Shown piece by piece: positions 7,043 through 17,800 of a stretch of DNA of 64,000 bases. Every line of letters begins with the position of its first letter. Within the stretch, counting starts at the first letter, position 1. Both the position numbers and the translations under genes were made by a program. The notes under the pieces were generated by a model. The model ran no database searches. It saw only the letters and a program-made list of their open reading frames with translations, and was not told where the DNA came from. Source of the DNA: Phycicoccus sp. Root101 (GTDB taxonomy: Bacteria; Actinomycetota; Actinomycetes; Actinomycetales; Dermatophilaceae). The stretch covers positions 312,625 through 376,624 of the forward strand of contig NZ_LMCM01000001.1 of the NCBI RefSeq assembly GCF_001426245.1, written 5' to 3'.

Positions 7043-7691
7043 CCTTCACCGGCAGCCAGCGCTCGACCGTGACGATTGCGCGCAGGCCGAGGTTCACGAC
7101 CGGGTGCACGGTCTCGAGGTCCGAACCGCTCGACGAACGGCGGCGCAGCGCCACCACCGGACGCAGCAGCACGTTCCAGGACGTCATCGAGGTCACCTCG
7201 AAGCCGCCGCGCTCGAGCACCTCCCGCAGCGTCGTGCGCGTGTAGCGGCGCACGTGGTCGACGGCGACGTCGTGGTCGGACCACAGCCGCGGGTCGGCGG
7301 GCACGGCGACCAGGAACCGGCCGCCCGGGCGCAGGGCCCGGGCCACCTCGGCCACCGCGGAGTCGTCGTCGAGGATGTGCTCGAGGACGTCGAACGCCAC
7401 CACCAGGTCGAGGGAGTCGTCGCCGACCGGAAGAGCCGTGGCGTCGGCCCGCAGGACGGACAGCCCACGGTCGGCCGCGACCTCGGCTCCCTCGGCGCCG
7501 TACTCCAGCGCGGCCACCGACCACCCGGCAGCCTCCAGCACCCGGGTGTTGCCGCCGCCGGCGGCGCCGATGTCCAGCGCGGTCCCCGGGGTGACACCGG
7601 AGATCATCCGCGACAGGAGGTGCCGACGCTCGCGGTACCACCAGTGGGCGTCCTCGAGCGCGGCCAGCTTTCGGACCTCAGTGCCTTCCAC
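6996..7691 (-). CDS. Class I SAM-dependent methyltransferase
   Basis: A 231-residue methyltransferase. Motif I (LDIGAAGGGNTR, residues 39-50) binds S-adenosylmethionine. It is followed by an acidic motif II region and a DLVVAFDVLEH motif typical of the Methyltransf_11/23 group. The substrate is unknown. It converges with the glycosyltransferase gene, overlapping it by 47 bases, which may point to a shared role in envelope glycan or glycolipid modification, though that is only inference from position. Confidence 0.87.
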   Translation of the reverse strand: MEGTEVRKLAALEDAHWWYRERRHLLSRMISGVTPGTALDIGAAGGGNTRVLEAAGWSVAALEYGAEGAEVAADRGLSVLRADATALPVGDDSLDLVVAFDVLEHILDDDSAVAEVARALRPGGRFLVAVPADPRLWSDHDVAVDHVRRYTRTTLREVLERGGFEVTSMTSWNVLLRPVVALRRRSSSGSDLETVHPVVNLGLRAIVTVERWLPVKAMPGVTLLVEARPRA

Positions 7692-7756
7692 GGGCGCTCA
7701 TCCTGCCATGCGCCCGGAGCGGGTCCGGGATGCGTCCGGTATGCCGCGTGGCCGGC

Positions 7757-9037
7757 TCAGCTGCGCACCTGTCCGTCGCCCTCGACGACCCACTTCGTCG
7801 TCGTGAGCTCGGGCAGCGCCATCGGTCCGCGGGCGTGCAGCTTCTGCGTGGAGATGCCGATCTCGGCACCGAAGCCGAACTCGCCCCCGTCGGTGAACCG
7901 GGTCGAGGCGTTGACCATGACGACGGCCGCGTCGACCTCGCTGGTGAACCTGCGGGCCGCCGCACGGTCCTCGGTGACGATGGCCTCGGTGTGGCCCGAG
8001 CCGTACCTGCGGATGTGCTCCATGGCCGTGTCGAGGTCGGGGACGACGCGCACGCTCATCTCGAGCGCGAGGTACTCGGTGCCCCAGTCCTCCTCCGTGG
8101 CGGCCTCGTGGGGCACTCCCGCGCGCTCGGCCGCGGAGCCGGACGCGTCGTCGGTGTGCAGTACGACGCCTGCGCCGGAGAGCTCGGCGAGCACCTTGGG
8201 CAGGAAGTCGGCGGCGACCGACTCGTGGACGAGCAGCGACTCGGCGGCGTTGCACACGCTCGGCCGGTGGGCCTTGGCGTTGACCGCGATCGCGAGCGCC
8301 TTGTCCAGGTCCGCCGCGACGTCGACGTAGACGTGGCAGTTGCCGACGCCGGTCTCGATGACGGGCACGGTCGACTCGGTGACGACGGTCCGGATGAGGC
8401 CCGCTCCCCCGCGCGGGATGATCAGGTCGACCAGGCCACGGGCGGTGAGCAGCGCCCGCACCGCGTCCCGACCGCCCTCGAGGAGGGTGATCGCGTCCGC
8501 GGGCAGGTCCTGCTCCACGAGCGCGTCGCGCAGGACGTCGACGAGGGCGCGGTTGGTGGACCCGGCGGCCGAGCCACCACGCAGGATGACGGCGTTGCCG
8601 GACTTGAGACCGAGGCCGGCAGCGTCGACGGTGACGTTCGGACGGGCCTCGTAGACCATCCCGACCACGCCCATCGGGACGCGGACCTGCCGGATCTCCA
8701 GGCCGTTGGCGAGGGTCGAGCCACGCACCACCTCACCCACGGGGTCCGGCAGGGCGGCCACGTCGCGCAGCGCCTGGGCCACGGCGGCGACCTGCTCGGG
8801 ACTGAGAGCGAGGCGGTCGAGCAGGCCCTGCGCCATACCGGAACCGCGACCCCGCTCGAGGTCCTCGGCGTTGGCGGCGACGATGCGGTCGGTGGCCGCG
8901 TCGAGGGCGTCGGCCAGCGCACGCAGAGCGGCGTCCTTGTCGGCGCGCGAGAGCAGTGCGAGCCTGCGGGAGGCGGTGCGGGCGGCGCGGGCCGCGTCGG
9001 CGACCTGGGCGACGGCGGCGGGATCGATCTCGGCCAT
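7757..9037 (-). CDS. proA: Glutamate-5-semialdehyde dehydrogenase (gamma-glutamyl phosphate reductase)
   Basis: A 426-residue ProA that reduces gamma-glutamyl phosphate to glutamate semialdehyde with NADPH, the second step of proline synthesis. The catalytic cysteine is Cys262 within [13 protein letters not shown]. Other family blocks include [20 protein letters not shown] and [12 protein letters not shown]. The ATG at 9037 gives the family's usual length; a longer frame upstream overlaps the divergent pdxY region and is rejected. proB lies 2.2 kb away on the same strand, separated by pdxY, a repeat and a lipoprotein gene. Confidence 0.96.
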   Translation of the reverse strand: MAEIDPAAVAQVADAARAARTASRRLALLSRADKDAALRALADALDAATDRIVAANAEDLERGRGSGMAQGLLDRLALSPEQVAAVAQALRDVAALPDPVGEVVRGSTLANGLEIRQVRVPMGVVGMVYEARPNVTVDAAGLGLKSGNAVILRGGSAAGSTNRALVDVLRDALVEQDLPADAITLLEGGRDAVRALLTARGLVDLIIPRGGAGLIRTVVTESTVPVIETGVGNCHVYVDVAADLDKALAIAVNAKAHRPSVCNAAESLLVHESVAADFLPKVLAELSGAGVVLHTDDASGSAAERAGVPHEAATEEDWGTEYLALEMSVRVVPDLDTAMEHIRRYGSGHTEAIVTEDRAAARRFTSEVDAAVVMVNASTRFTDGGEFGFGAEIGISTQKLHARGPMALPELTTTKWVVEGDGQVRS

Positions 9038-9110
9038 GGTCCAAGGGTAGGCCTCGCGGTCCGGCGCACGGGCCCACGACCACCTCCCGGACCACTGGTT
9101 GAATGGGCGG

Positions 9111-9962
9111 GTGAGCATCCTGTCGATCCAGTCCTCGGTCGCGTACGGCCACGTCGGCAACAGCGCCGCCGTCTTCCCCCTCCAGCGCCTCGGCGTGGAG
9201 GTCTGGCCGGTGCACACGGTGCACTTCTCCAACCACACCGGGTATGGCGCGTGGCGCGGTCCGCTGATGCCCGCCGACGACGTGCGGGCGGTGATCCAGG
9301 GCATCGGGGAGCGCGGGGCGTTCCCGAAGGTCGACGCCGTGCTGTCCGGCTACCAGGGTGGCGAGGAGATCGGCGACGTCATCCTCGATGCGGTCGCCCA
9401 GGTCAAGGCGGCCAACCCGGACGCGATCTACGCGTGCGACCCGGTCATGGGCAACGCCAAGAGCGGCTGCTTCGTGCACCCGGCCATCCCGGTCCTGCTG
9501 CGCGAACGCGTCGTCCCGGCCGCCGACCTCATCACGCCGAACCAGTTCGAGCTCGGGTTCCTCACCGGCACCGAGCCGCGGACCATCGAGGACACCCTTG
9601 CCTCGGTCGACCTCGCCCGGGCCATGGGGCCGTCGACCGTGCTGGTCACGAGCGTCGAGCGCCCGGACGCCCCGGAGGACACCATCGAGATGATGGCTGT
9701 CACGGGCGACGGCGCCTGGGTCGTGCAGACACCGCGACTTCCCATGAAGGCCAACGGTTCCGGTGACGTGACTGCCGCGTTGTTCACGGCCCACCTGCTC
9801 GAGACCGGCGACCCGGCGGTGGCGCTGGCCCGGACCGCGAGCAGCGTGTTCGACCTGCTGCAGACCACGCTCGACTCGGGTGAGCGCGAGCTGCAGCTCG
9901 TGCAGTCGCAGGAGTCGCTGGCCAACCCGCGGATGCAGTTCGACGTCACCCGGGTCCGCTGA
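9111..9962 (+). CDS. pdxY: Pyridoxal kinase
   Basis: A 283-residue ribokinase-fold enzyme that phosphorylates pyridoxal in the PLP salvage pathway. The start [19 protein letters not shown] is the classic PdxY/PdxK N-terminus. DPVMGN lies in the middle, and the anion-hole/catalytic motif [10 protein letters not shown] has Asp219 as the base. The GTG at 9111 is preferred over a TTG four codons earlier, because the family begins directly with this strand. It is divergent from proA with 73 bases between and is followed by a palindromic repeat tract. Confidence 0.93.
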   Translation: MSILSIQSSVAYGHVGNSAAVFPLQRLGVEVWPVHTVHFSNHTGYGAWRGPLMPADDVRAVIQGIGERGAFPKVDAVLSGYQGGEEIGDVILDAVAQVKAANPDAIYACDPVMGNAKSGCFVHPAIPVLLRERVVPAADLITPNQFELGFLTGTEPRTIEDTLASVDLARAMGPSTVLVTSVERPDAPEDTIEMMAVTGDGAWVVQTPRLPMKANGSGDVTAALFTAHLLETGDPAVALARTASSVFDLLQTTLDSGERELQLVQSQESLANPRMQFDVTRVR

Positions 9963-10004
9963 CCCCGCTCCCCCGGCAGGCTGCACCCCCCCGGCAGCAA
10001 CCCC

Positions 10005-10145
10005 CTGCAGCAACCTCTGCTAGCAGAGGTTGCTGCAGCAGGGGTAGGGAGCAACCTGCCCCTGCTGCAGCACCCTGTGCTAGCAGAGGCTGCTGCAGCA
10101 GGGGTAGGGAGCAACCTGCCCCTGCTGCAGCACCCTGTGCTGGGT
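10005..10145. repeat. Palindromic 60-bp tandem repeat between pdxY and a lipoprotein gene
   Basis: A perfect 34-bp palindrome spans 10005-10038 (centre CTAG). Two 60-bp units, 10021-10080 and 10081-10140, differ by a single base, and a third copy starts but breaks off. Each unit can fold into a hairpin with 14-bp arms in the first copy (10031-10044 with 10059-10072, 14-base loop). It may work as a terminator after pdxY, a protein-binding array or a REP-like element. No T-run follows the stems. Confidence 0.9.
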
Positions 10146-10180
10146 GGCAACCGATCTGCACTGCCAAGCGTCCTACGGGT

Positions 10181-11152
10181 ATGAGACCGGTCCCCGCTGC
10201 CGCGCGCCGACGCCCCCTCACCCGACACGGCGTCGCGGTCGTGGCGACCGGTCTCGTCGGGGTCGTCCTGCTGGCGGGGTGCGGCAACGGCGCAAGACCG
10301 GGCTCCGGTGCACCGAGCAGTCCCAGCGGCGACCCGGGCCGGACCTCGAGGGCGACGCAGCTCCTCGACCGGTTCGCAGCGGCGCAGAAGGGAAGCGACC
10401 CCCTCGCCCTCGCGATCCCGCCGGGCGAGCTGGTCAGCCAGGACGGCACCTGGGAGGACGCCGTCGGGGACAACGACAAGCGGGCCTCGCTCTCCGGCCA
10501 CCTCGTCGCCATCGCCCCGCTTCCCACCTCGTCGGACAAGGGCGTCGTCGTCGACGGCACCGGCCGCCGGGTGCCGACAAGCCTGTTGTCGGCGACGGAC
10601 GCCCTGGCGGAGCTGACCCGGGTGCGCACCGACTGCAACGGCTGCACCGACCTCGAGGTGACCTCGGCCAGGCTCACGACCATGCAGGTCAGCACCTCGT
10701 CGGGCACCGCCACGGTGCCCGCCTGGCGGTTCGCGCTGAAGGGGACCGCGGTCGGCCTGCTGAGAGTCGCCCTCCCGGCCTCTGCCCTCGTCGAACCGCC
10801 CGAAGAGACCTCCCCGCAGCCCGGCGACGGCCCTCGGGTGGACTCGTGGAGCCCGGGCCCGGACGTCCGCACGATCCGCCTGCACTTCGTGGGAGCGCCG
10901 GACGCCACCGGTCCCTGCGGAGCGGACTACCGGGCTGAGCAGTGGTCGTCCGGCACCGCCGTGGTGGTCACCGTCGTGCAGGTGCCTCGGACGCCGCCCC
11001 CGACGGACGTGGCCTGCCCCGCCATCGGGGCCCTGCGCACCGTGGAGGTCGCCCTCGACGACCCGGTGGCGTCACGCACGGTCCTCGACCTCGCCGGCGG
11101 CGCGATCGTCCCCCGCACCCGGGGTCAGGTCGACGGCATCCCCGTCCGCTGA
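10181..11152 (+). CDS. Predicted secreted lipoprotein
   Basis: A 323-residue protein with a basic N-terminus, a hydrophobic segment (about 18-31) and a lipobox LLAGC placing the lipidated cysteine at 34. It is therefore exported by Sec and anchored to the outer face of the membrane. A Gly/Pro/Ser linker follows. The mature part has a possible disulphide pair (TDCNGC) and further cysteines (GPCG, VACP). No family was recognised; the layout resembles actinobacterial solute-binding or sensor lipoproteins of unknown role. The ATG at 10181 directly precedes the signal sequence. Confidence 0.8.
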   Translation: MRPVPAAARRRPLTRHGVAVVATGLVGVVLLAGCGNGARPGSGAPSSPSGDPGRTSRATQLLDRFAAAQKGSDPLALAIPPGELVSQDGTWEDAVGDNDKRASLSGHLVAIAPLPTSSDKGVVVDGTGRRVPTSLLSATDALAELTRVRTDCNGCTDLEVTSARLTTMQVSTSSGTATVPAWRFALKGTAVGLLRVALPASALVEPPEETSPQPGDGPRVDSWSPGPDVRTIRLHFVGAPDATGPCGADYRAEQWSSGTAVVVTVVQVPRTPPPTDVACPAIGALRTVEVALDDPVASRTVLDLAGGAIVPRTRGQVDGIPVR

Positions 11153-11221
11153 CGGCGACCCACCGGCCGCGGCGCCGAGCCACGTCTGCCTCGCCGAACC
11201 ACGTCCGCGTCCGCGGTCGGG

Positions 11222-12346
11222 TTAGAGCAGCACCAGGTCGTCGCGGTGGACGACCTCTCGCTCGTACTCCGGCCCCAGCTCCTTGGCGAGCTCACGCGTC
11301 GACCGCCCGAGCATGCCCGGCAGCTCGGCCGAGGTGTAGTTGACGAGCCCACGCGCGATGACGCGGCCCTCGACGGTGCACAGGTCGACGGCGTCACCGT
11401 CGGAGAAGGACCCCTCGACCGCCGTGATCCCCGCGGGGAGCAACGAGGTCCGGCGCTCGGTGACCGCTCGCACCGCACCCGGGTCGAGCAGCAGCCGACC
11501 CCGAGGTGTCGTCGCGTGCTCGAGCCACAGCTTGCGTGAGGTGCGCTTCGAACCGGTGGGCACGAACACCGTGCCGACGTCAGCCCCCTCCAGGGCGGCA
11601 GCGATGCGGTCGGACGAGGTGAGCACCGTGGTGATGCCGGCGGCGTTGGCGATGGTGGCGGCCTCGACCTTGGTGAGCATGCCGCCGCTGCCGATGCTCG
11701 AACCGGTGCCGCCGATGACGAGCTCGTCCAGCCCGGCCCCACCCACGACCGACGGCACCCGCCGGCTGCCCGCCAGGCTGGGCGGCCCGTCATACAGGGC
11801 ATCCACGTCGGTGAGCAGGAGCAGCCCGTCGGCGTGGACGAGGTGGGCGACGAGCGCCGCGAGGCGGTCGTTGTCGCCGAAGCGGATCTCCTGCGTCGCC
11901 ACCGTGTCGTTCTCGTTGACGATCGGCACGATGCCGAGCTCGAGCAGGCGGTCGAGGGTGCGGCGGGCGTTCGTGTAGTGCGAACGGCGCGTCACGTCGT
12001 CGGCGGTGAGCAGCACCTGGCCGACGGTGAGCCCGTGGGCACCGAACGCACGCTGGTATGCCGCCACGAGGGCTCCCTGCCCCACGCTGGCGGCCGCCTG
12101 CTGGGTCGCGAGGTCGCCGGGGCGGCGGGCCAGCCCCAGCGGGCCGATCCCCGCCGCGATGGCGCCGGACGAGACCAGCACGACCTGCTGGCCGGCGAGG
12201 CGCCGGGCCGCGAGCACGTCGACGAGCTCGACCAGGCGGGCCTCGTCGAGCGACCCGCCACCGGCGTGGGTGAGGGAGGACGACCCGACCTTGACCACCA
12301 GGCGCCGGGCGCGAGCCACGTCGCGACGGCGGTCGGCCACGCTCAT
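11222..12346 (-). CDS. proB: Glutamate 5-kinase
   Basis: A 374-residue ProB that phosphorylates glutamate with ATP, the first and feedback-controlled step of proline synthesis. The amino-acid-kinase domain begins [14 protein letters not shown] near residue 17 and includes [13 protein letters not shown] and [10 protein letters not shown]. The last 90 residues form a PUA domain, typical of ProB. The stop of obg overlaps its start (obg ends at 12343), so the two are translationally coupled. The proB-obg order is the usual actinobacterial one. Confidence 0.96.
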   Translation of the reverse strand: MSVADRRRDVARARRLVVKVGSSSLTHAGGGSLDEARLVELVDVLAARRLAGQQVVLVSSGAIAAGIGPLGLARRPGDLATQQAAASVGQGALVAAYQRAFGAHGLTVGQVLLTADDVTRRSHYTNARRTLDRLLELGIVPIVNENDTVATQEIRFGDNDRLAALVAHLVHADGLLLLTDVDALYDGPPSLAGSRRVPSVVGGAGLDELVIGGTGSSIGSGGMLTKVEAATIANAAGITTVLTSSDRIAAALEGADVGTVFVPTGSKRTSRKLWLEHATTPRGRLLLDPGAVRAVTERRTSLLPAGITAVEGSFSDGDAVDLCTVEGRVIARGLVNYTSAELPGMLGRSTRELAKELGPEYEREVVHRDDLVLL

Positions 12347-13881
12347 CCCTCGGTGTCCTCGTCGTCCTCGCTCTTGGCCGTGGCCCAGTGCCCGGCCCGG
12401 CGCTCCTCGGCCAGCTCGGCGCGGGCAGCAGTGCGGGCGGCCCGCCGGTCGGCGTAGTCGGCCCGCTTGTCCTCACGGGTCGGACGGGTGGCCTCCTCGA
12501 GGCGCAGGTCCGTCCCGCGCTGGCCGAGCAGCTCGGCACCGGCGATGAGGGTGGGCTCCCAGTCGAAGACGACGGCGTTGTCCTTGGGGCCGATGAGCAC
12601 GGTGGCCCCGGCGACGGCGCCGGCCTTGAAGAGGGCTTCCTCGACGCCGAGGCGGCCGAGGCGGTCGGCGAGGTAGCCGACGGCCTCGTCGTTGGAGAAG
12701 TCGGTCTGGCGCACCCAGCGGGTGGGGCGCTCGCCGTCGATGCGGAAGACCTCGCCGTCGGGGGTGTTCTCGCGGACGATCCGGAACCCGCTGTCGTCGA
12801 CCGACTTGGGACGGATGACGACGCGCTTGGGCGTCGCCGTCGCGATCTCGAGCTCCTTGCGGGCCTCACCGACGTGGCGGGACATGGCGAACATCAGCTC
12901 GCGCAGGCCCGTGTGTGCGATCGCCGAGACGATGAACACCTCGATGCCGCGGGCCTCGAGGTCGGGCTTGACCATCTCGGCCAGCTCGTGCGCCTCGGGG
13001 ACGTCGGCCTTGTTGAGGACCACGATGCGGGTGCGCTCGGCCAGTGGCCGGCCGCCGAGGGAGTCGTCCGGCACGTACTGCGAGAGCTCCTCCTCGATCA
13101 CGTCGAGGTCGGTCATCGGGTCGCGGCCCGGCTCGAGCGTCGCGCAGTCGATGACGTGCACGAGGACCGAGCAGCGCTCGACGTGGCGCAGGAACTCCAG
13201 TCCCAGTCCCTTGCCCTGGCTCGCACCGGGGATGAGCCCGGGAACGTCCGCGACGGTGAACCGGAACTCGCCGGCCTGCACCACTCCGAGGTTGGGCACG
13301 AGGGTCGTGAACGGGTAGTCCGCGATCTTGGGCCGGGCCGCGGACAGCACCGACACCAGCGAGGACTTGCCTGCCGAGGGGAACCCGATCAGGGCGACGT
13401 CCGCGAGCGACTTGAGCTCGAGCAGGATGTCGCCGGAGTCGCCCGGCTCACCGAGCAGCGCGAAGCCGGGCGCCTTGCGACGGGCGGACGAGAGGGCCTT
13501 GTTGCCGAGTCCCCCACGCCCACCACGGGCCACGACGAACTCCGCGTCCTGGCCGACGAGGTCGGCCAGGACCGTGCCCTCGCCGTCCTTGACGACGGTG
13601 CCGGGCGGGACGGGCAGGACCAGGTCGCCACCGTCGGCGCCATTGCGCTCGTCGCCGGCTCCGGGCTTGCCGTTCGTCGCCGTGCGGTGGGGGTGGTGGT
13701 GGTAGTCGAGCAGCGTGGTCGCCTGGGGGTCCACCCGCAGGATGACGTCACCGCCGCGACCACCGTTGCCGCCGTCGGGTCCACCGAGGGGCTTGAACTT
13801 CTCACGCTTGACAGAAGCAACGCCGTGTCCGCCGTCGCCCGCGGCGACGTGCAGCACGACGCGGTCGACGAAGCTGGTCAT
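12343..13881 (-). CDS. obg: GTPase ObgE/CgtA
   Basis: A 512-residue Obg GTPase that takes part in late 50S assembly and the stringent response. The glycine-rich Obg fold covers about 1-160. The G domain has the P-loop GFPSAGKSS (166-174), a switch II DVPG and NKAD for guanine recognition. The C-terminal OCT domain (about 345-430) is the Actinobacteria/Gram-positive type, followed by a charged tail ending EDDEDTEG. It overlaps proB by four bases. It follows rpmA/rplU, with two hairpins in between. Confidence 0.97.
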   Translation of the reverse strand: MTSFVDRVVLHVAAGDGGHGVASVKREKFKPLGGPDGGNGGRGGDVILRVDPQATTLLDYHHHPHRTATNGKPGAGDERNGADGGDLVLPVPPGTVVKDGEGTVLADLVGQDAEFVVARGGRGGLGNKALSSARRKAPGFALLGEPGDSGDILLELKSLADVALIGFPSAGKSSLVSVLSAARPKIADYPFTTLVPNLGVVQAGEFRFTVADVPGLIPGASQGKGLGLEFLRHVERCSVLVHVIDCATLEPGRDPMTDLDVIEEELSQYVPDDSLGGRPLAERTRIVVLNKADVPEAHELAEMVKPDLEARGIEVFIVSAIAHTGLRELMFAMSRHVGEARKELEIATATPKRVVIRPKSVDDSGFRIVRENTPDGEVFRIDGERPTRWVRQTDFSNDEAVGYLADRLGRLGVEEALFKAGAVAGATVLIGPKDNAVVFDWEPTLIAGAELLGQRGTDLRLEEATRPTREDKRADYADRRAARTAARAELAEERRAGHWATAKSEDDEDTEG

Positions 13882-13952
13882 GGGGCTCTTCTCTCTGTTC
13901 TGGTTGGTGCGTCCCCGAGTCTAGGAGGGGACGTGCGCTGAGGCGGACGACA

Positions 13953-13987
13953 GAAGGGGGCGGGCCCCGATCAGGCCCGCCCCCTTC
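13953..13987 (-). terminator. Terminator-like hairpin between rpmA and obg
   Basis: GAAGGGGGCGGGCC (13953-13966) pairs exactly with GGCCCGCCCCCTTC (13974-13987) around a 7-base loop. It lies downstream of rpmA and upstream of obg, and may separate the ribosomal-protein transcript from obg-proB. Confidence 0.75.
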
Positions 13988-13992
13988 GGGGA

Positions 13993-14025
13993 GGTATGGC
14001 GCGTGGCCGGGCCACGCGCCATACC
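13993..14025 (-). terminator. Second hairpin immediately after rpmA
   Basis: GGTATGGCGCGTGGC (13993-14007) and GCCACGCGCCATACC (14011-14025) form a perfect 15-bp stem with a 3-base loop, five bases from the rpmA stop. Its outer part belongs to the GTATG(C/G)CG word family that is abundant in this window. Confidence 0.7.
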
Positions 14026-14030
14026 GAGAG

Positions 14031-14300
14031 TCAGCTGGCGTCCGCGGTCTCGAGCGGGACGATGTTGACGACCTTGCGACGGCGCTTGGTGCCGAACTCC
14101 ACGTTGCCCGCGACGAGCGCGAACAGCGTGTCGTCGCCGCCACGGCCGACGCCCTCACCGGGGTGGAAGTGCGTGCCGCGCTGGCGGACGATGATCTCGC
14201 CCGCGTTGACGAGCTGGCCGCCGAAGCGCTTCACGCCGAGTCGCTGGGAGTTGCTGTCGCGACCGTTGCGGGTCGAGGACGCACCCTTCTTGTGTGCCAT
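14031..14300 (-). CDS. rpmA: 50S ribosomal protein L27
   Basis: The 89-residue bacterial L27, located near the peptidyl-transferase centre. The N-terminus [18 protein letters not shown] is diagnostic and shows no cleavable extension of the kind found in Firmicutes. The [21 protein letters not shown] block is also conserved. It lies 50 bases downstream of rplU, the standard rplU-rpmA pair, and is followed by two terminator-like hairpins. Confidence 0.98.
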   Translation of the reverse strand: MAHKKGASSTRNGRDSNSQRLGVKRFGGQLVNAGEIIVRQRGTHFHPGEGVGRGGDDTLFALVAGNVEFGTKRRRKVVNIVPLETADAS

Positions 14301-14350
14301 GTCAGTGCCTGCCTTCTGCTAAGTCTGTGGGGTCCGAAAAGGGTGCCGAC

Positions 14351-14659
14351 TCAGGCGTCGATCGAGGTGATCTTGACCTGGGTCGAGTGCTGACGGTGGC
14401 CCTGACGCTTGCGGTAACCCGTCTTGTTCTTGAACTTCATGATCGTGATCTTCGGGCCCTTGGTGGGCTTCACGACCTCGGCCTTGACGGTGACCTTGGC
14501 GAGCTTGGCGGCATCGCTGGTCACGGTCGAGCCGTCGACGATCAGGAGGGGGGTCAGGTCGATGCTGTCGCCAGCCGCGCCCTTGACCTTGTCGATGATG
14601 AGGACATCGCCGACGGAAACCTTCTCCTGGCGACCACCAGCGCGAACAATCGCGTACAC
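14351..14659 (-). CDS. rplU: 50S ribosomal protein L21
   Basis: The 102-residue L21, a 23S rRNA-binding protein of the large subunit. The start VYAIVRAGGRQEKVSVGD (GTG at 14659) and the C-terminal block KTGYRKRQGHRQ are family signatures. The longer upstream frame runs into the rne-rplU gap and is rejected. The 166 bases upstream separate it from rne and presumably hold the rplU-rpmA promoter. Confidence 0.98.
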   Translation of the reverse strand: MYAIVRAGGRQEKVSVGDVLIIDKVKGAAGDSIDLTPLLIVDGSTVTSDAAKLAKVTVKAEVVKPTKGPKITIMKFKNKTGYRKRQGHRQHSTQVKITSIDA

Positions 14660-14782
14660 GTGGAACTCTCTTTCGTACTTCGGGAGGCACGCGCTCTCTG
14701 TCTGGACCGTCCGATAGCTACCCGCGTTCGTTGCGGACATCAGAGCGGTGGGCGCACCGAGGGTTGAGAATACCGGGTGGTT

Positions 14783-14812
14783 GCCCTGCCGACCAAACTG
14801 GCTCGGCAGGGC
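14783..14812 (-). terminator. Hairpin after rne
   Basis: GCCCTGCCGA (14783-14792) pairs perfectly with TCGGCAGGGC (14803-14812), with a 10-base loop, 14 bases past the rne stop codon. No T-run follows. Likely the rne terminator. Confidence 0.6.
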
Positions 14813-14825
14813 TGACCAGCGGCGA

Positions 14826-17800
14826 TCAGGAGTCGGACGCCCCGGACTCGGCCTCGACCGCGCGCGGCGGCCCGGCCGGGGCCACGACGCGACCACGACG
14901 GCGCTTCTTGGGCGCTGCCGCAGGGGCAGCTTCCGGGGTGGGTTCGGTGGCGGGTCCGGCGACCGGTCCCGCGACCGGGGCGGCTGCCTCGTCCGGCTCA
15001 GGGGCGGGGGCGGACTCGACCTCGGCCTGGGCCTCGGGCGCCGGTGCAGGTGTCTCGGAGACCTCGGCGTCCTGCGCCACCTCGGTGTCGTCGCTGCCCT
15101 GCGTGTCCTGGGTGTCCTCGGAGACCTCGGCCTCCGGGGTGGCGTGGACCGACTGCTGGTCCACCGACTCCTGGTCGGCGGCCTCGTGCACCTCGACGAC
15201 CGGCTCGTCCTGGGCCGGCACGGCCAGGAGCGCCTCCTCGTCGTGGTGCTCCCCCGCCGACTTCAGGGCGGCGGCGTGGGCGGCTGCGGCGATCTGGGCC
15301 GGGGTGGGTCCGCCGTGGGCGGGGCTGCTGCTCTCCTGACCACCCTGCGACGCTCCACCACGGGGGCCCTGGGCTGCGGGGGCGTCCGAGCCCGACCGGG
15401 CACCACGGCGGCCGCGCGTGCTGCCGCCGCCGGCTGGGCCGGTCTGGCCGCTGCGCTGGGACTGGCCGGACGAACCGCCGTTGTCGCCGCCACCGCCGGA
15501 CCGGTCCACCGGGTCGGCGTGGACGATGATCCCGCGCCCGCCGCAGTGCTCGCAGTTCTCCGAGAAGACCTCGATGAGGCCGGACCCGACGCGCTTGCGC
15601 GTCATCTGCACCAGGCCCAGCGAGGTGACCTCCGCGACCTGGTGCTTGGTGCGGTCGCGGCCGAGGCACTCGAGCAGGCGCCGGACCACGAGGTCGCGGT
15701 TGCTCTCGAGCACCATGTCGATGAAGTCGATGACGATGATGCCGCCGATGTCGCGCAGCCGGAGCTGGCGCACGATCTCCTCGGCCGCCTCGATGTTGTT
15801 CTTGGTGACCGTCTCCTCGAGGTTGCCCCCGGACCCGACGAACTTTCCGGTGTTGACGTCGACGACCGTCATCGCCTCGGTGCGGTCGATCACGAGGGAG
15901 CCACCCGACGGCAGCCAGACCTTGCGGTCCATCGCCTTGGCGATCTGCTCGTCGACGCGGTAGTGCGTGAAGAGGTCCTCCTCGGAGGTCCACTTGTGCA
16001 GGCGCTCGGCCAGGTCGGGCGCGACGTCGCCGAGGTACTCGCTGACCTCGCCGTACGCCTGGTCGCCCGCCACGACGAGGGACGTGAAGTCCTCGTTGAA
16101 GACGTCGCGGATGACGCGGACGGTCAGGTCCGGCTCGCCGTGGACGAGGACGGGGGCGCTGCCCTTGCCCTTGCCACCGGACTTGGAGTCGGCCTTGGCC
16201 TTGATCTTCTCCCACGTCTTGGTGAGGCGCTCGACGTCGGCACGCAGCTCTTCCTCGCTCGCCCCCTCGGCCGCGGTGCGGACGATGACGCCGGCCCGGT
16301 CCGGGACGACCTCCTTGAGGATGCCCTTGAGACGGGCGCGCTCGGTGTCGGGGAGCTTGCGGGAGATGCCGGTCATGCTGCCCTCGGGCACGTAGACCAG
16401 GTAGCGGCCGGGCAGCGAGATCTGGCTGGTCAGGCGGGCGCCCTTGTGGCCGATCGGGTCCTTGGTGACCTGCACGAGCACCGAGTCGCCCGACTTGAGG
16501 GCGTTCTCGATGCGCTTGGGCGCGTTGTTGTCCAGGCCCGCGGCGTCCCAGTTGACCTCACCGGCGTAGAGCACGGCGTTGCGGCCCTTGCCGATGTCGA
16601 CGAACGCCGCCTCCATGGAGGGCAGCACGTTCTGGACGCGACCGAGGTAGATGTTGCCGGCCATCGACACGTTGGTCTCGCGGGAGACGTAGTGCTCGAC
16701 CAGGACGTCGTCCTCGAGCACACCGATCTGGGTGCGGCCCTCACGCTCACGGACGACCATGACCCGCTCGACGCTCTCGCGGCGGGCGAGGAACTCGGCC
16801 TCGGTGATGATCGTGCGGCGGCGACCGGCCTCACGGCCCTCGCGGCGACGCTGCTTCTTGGCCTCGAGCCGGGTCGAGCCCTTGACGCTCTGCGGCTCGT
16901 CGCTCTGGCGGCGGGCCTCGCGCACCCGGGTCACGGTGCCGGGCGGGTCGTCCCCCTCGGCGGAGGATCCGCTGCGGCGGCGGCGCCGACGACGACGGCT
17001 CGAGGTGCTCTCGCCGTCGCCCTGCTCGTCCTCGGCGTCCGGGCCGGTCGACGAGGTGTCGTCGCCGTCCTCGTCGGACGAGTCGGAGGAGCCGGAGGAC
17101 TCCGAGGAGTCGGTCGGGTCGGTGTCGGACTGGCCACGACCACGCCCACGGCCCTTGCCGCCACGACGACGACGGCGACGGCCGCCCTCGGAGGGGCTGC
17201 CCTCGTCCGAGTCGGCGTCGGAGTCGGAGTCGACGTCGGAGTCGGAGTCGATGGAGTCGGCCTGGTCGGCGGGCGCCTCGTCGTCGCGACGCGAGGCGTC
17301 GGTGGACTCGGCGGTCGCGCCACCGCGGGAGCCACGGCCACGACCGCGTCCTCGGCCACGTCGGGAGCCGCTCGCCTGCTGCTCGGACGGGGCGTCGTCC
17401 TGCGAGGTCTCTTCCTGCTGGGCGTCGGCGGCGGGCACGACCTCGGAGGTCGGCTCGGTCCCACCGGTCTCCGGCGTGGATCCTGACGTGGCGGGCGGGG
17501 TGGACTGGGTCGCCGGGGGTGCGGCGGCCGGCGCGGGCGCACCGGCGGCGGCGCTGGCCCGGCGGCGGCGCGGGGCGGCCTTGGCGGGGTCGGGCGCCTG
17601 GAAGAGCAGCCCGAAGCTGGGGACGTTCGCCGCGCTCTCGGCGGCTGCCTGCTCGGCGGCTGCGCTCTCGGCGGCTGCCTGCTCGGCGGCGGCCTCGGCC
17701 TCCTCGTCCGTGTCGAGCTCGCCGGCGTCCTCGGACACGGCGGGAAGCACGTCGTCCGTGGGAGCAGGAGCCACGACGTCGGCCAGCGGGGCCTCGGGCG

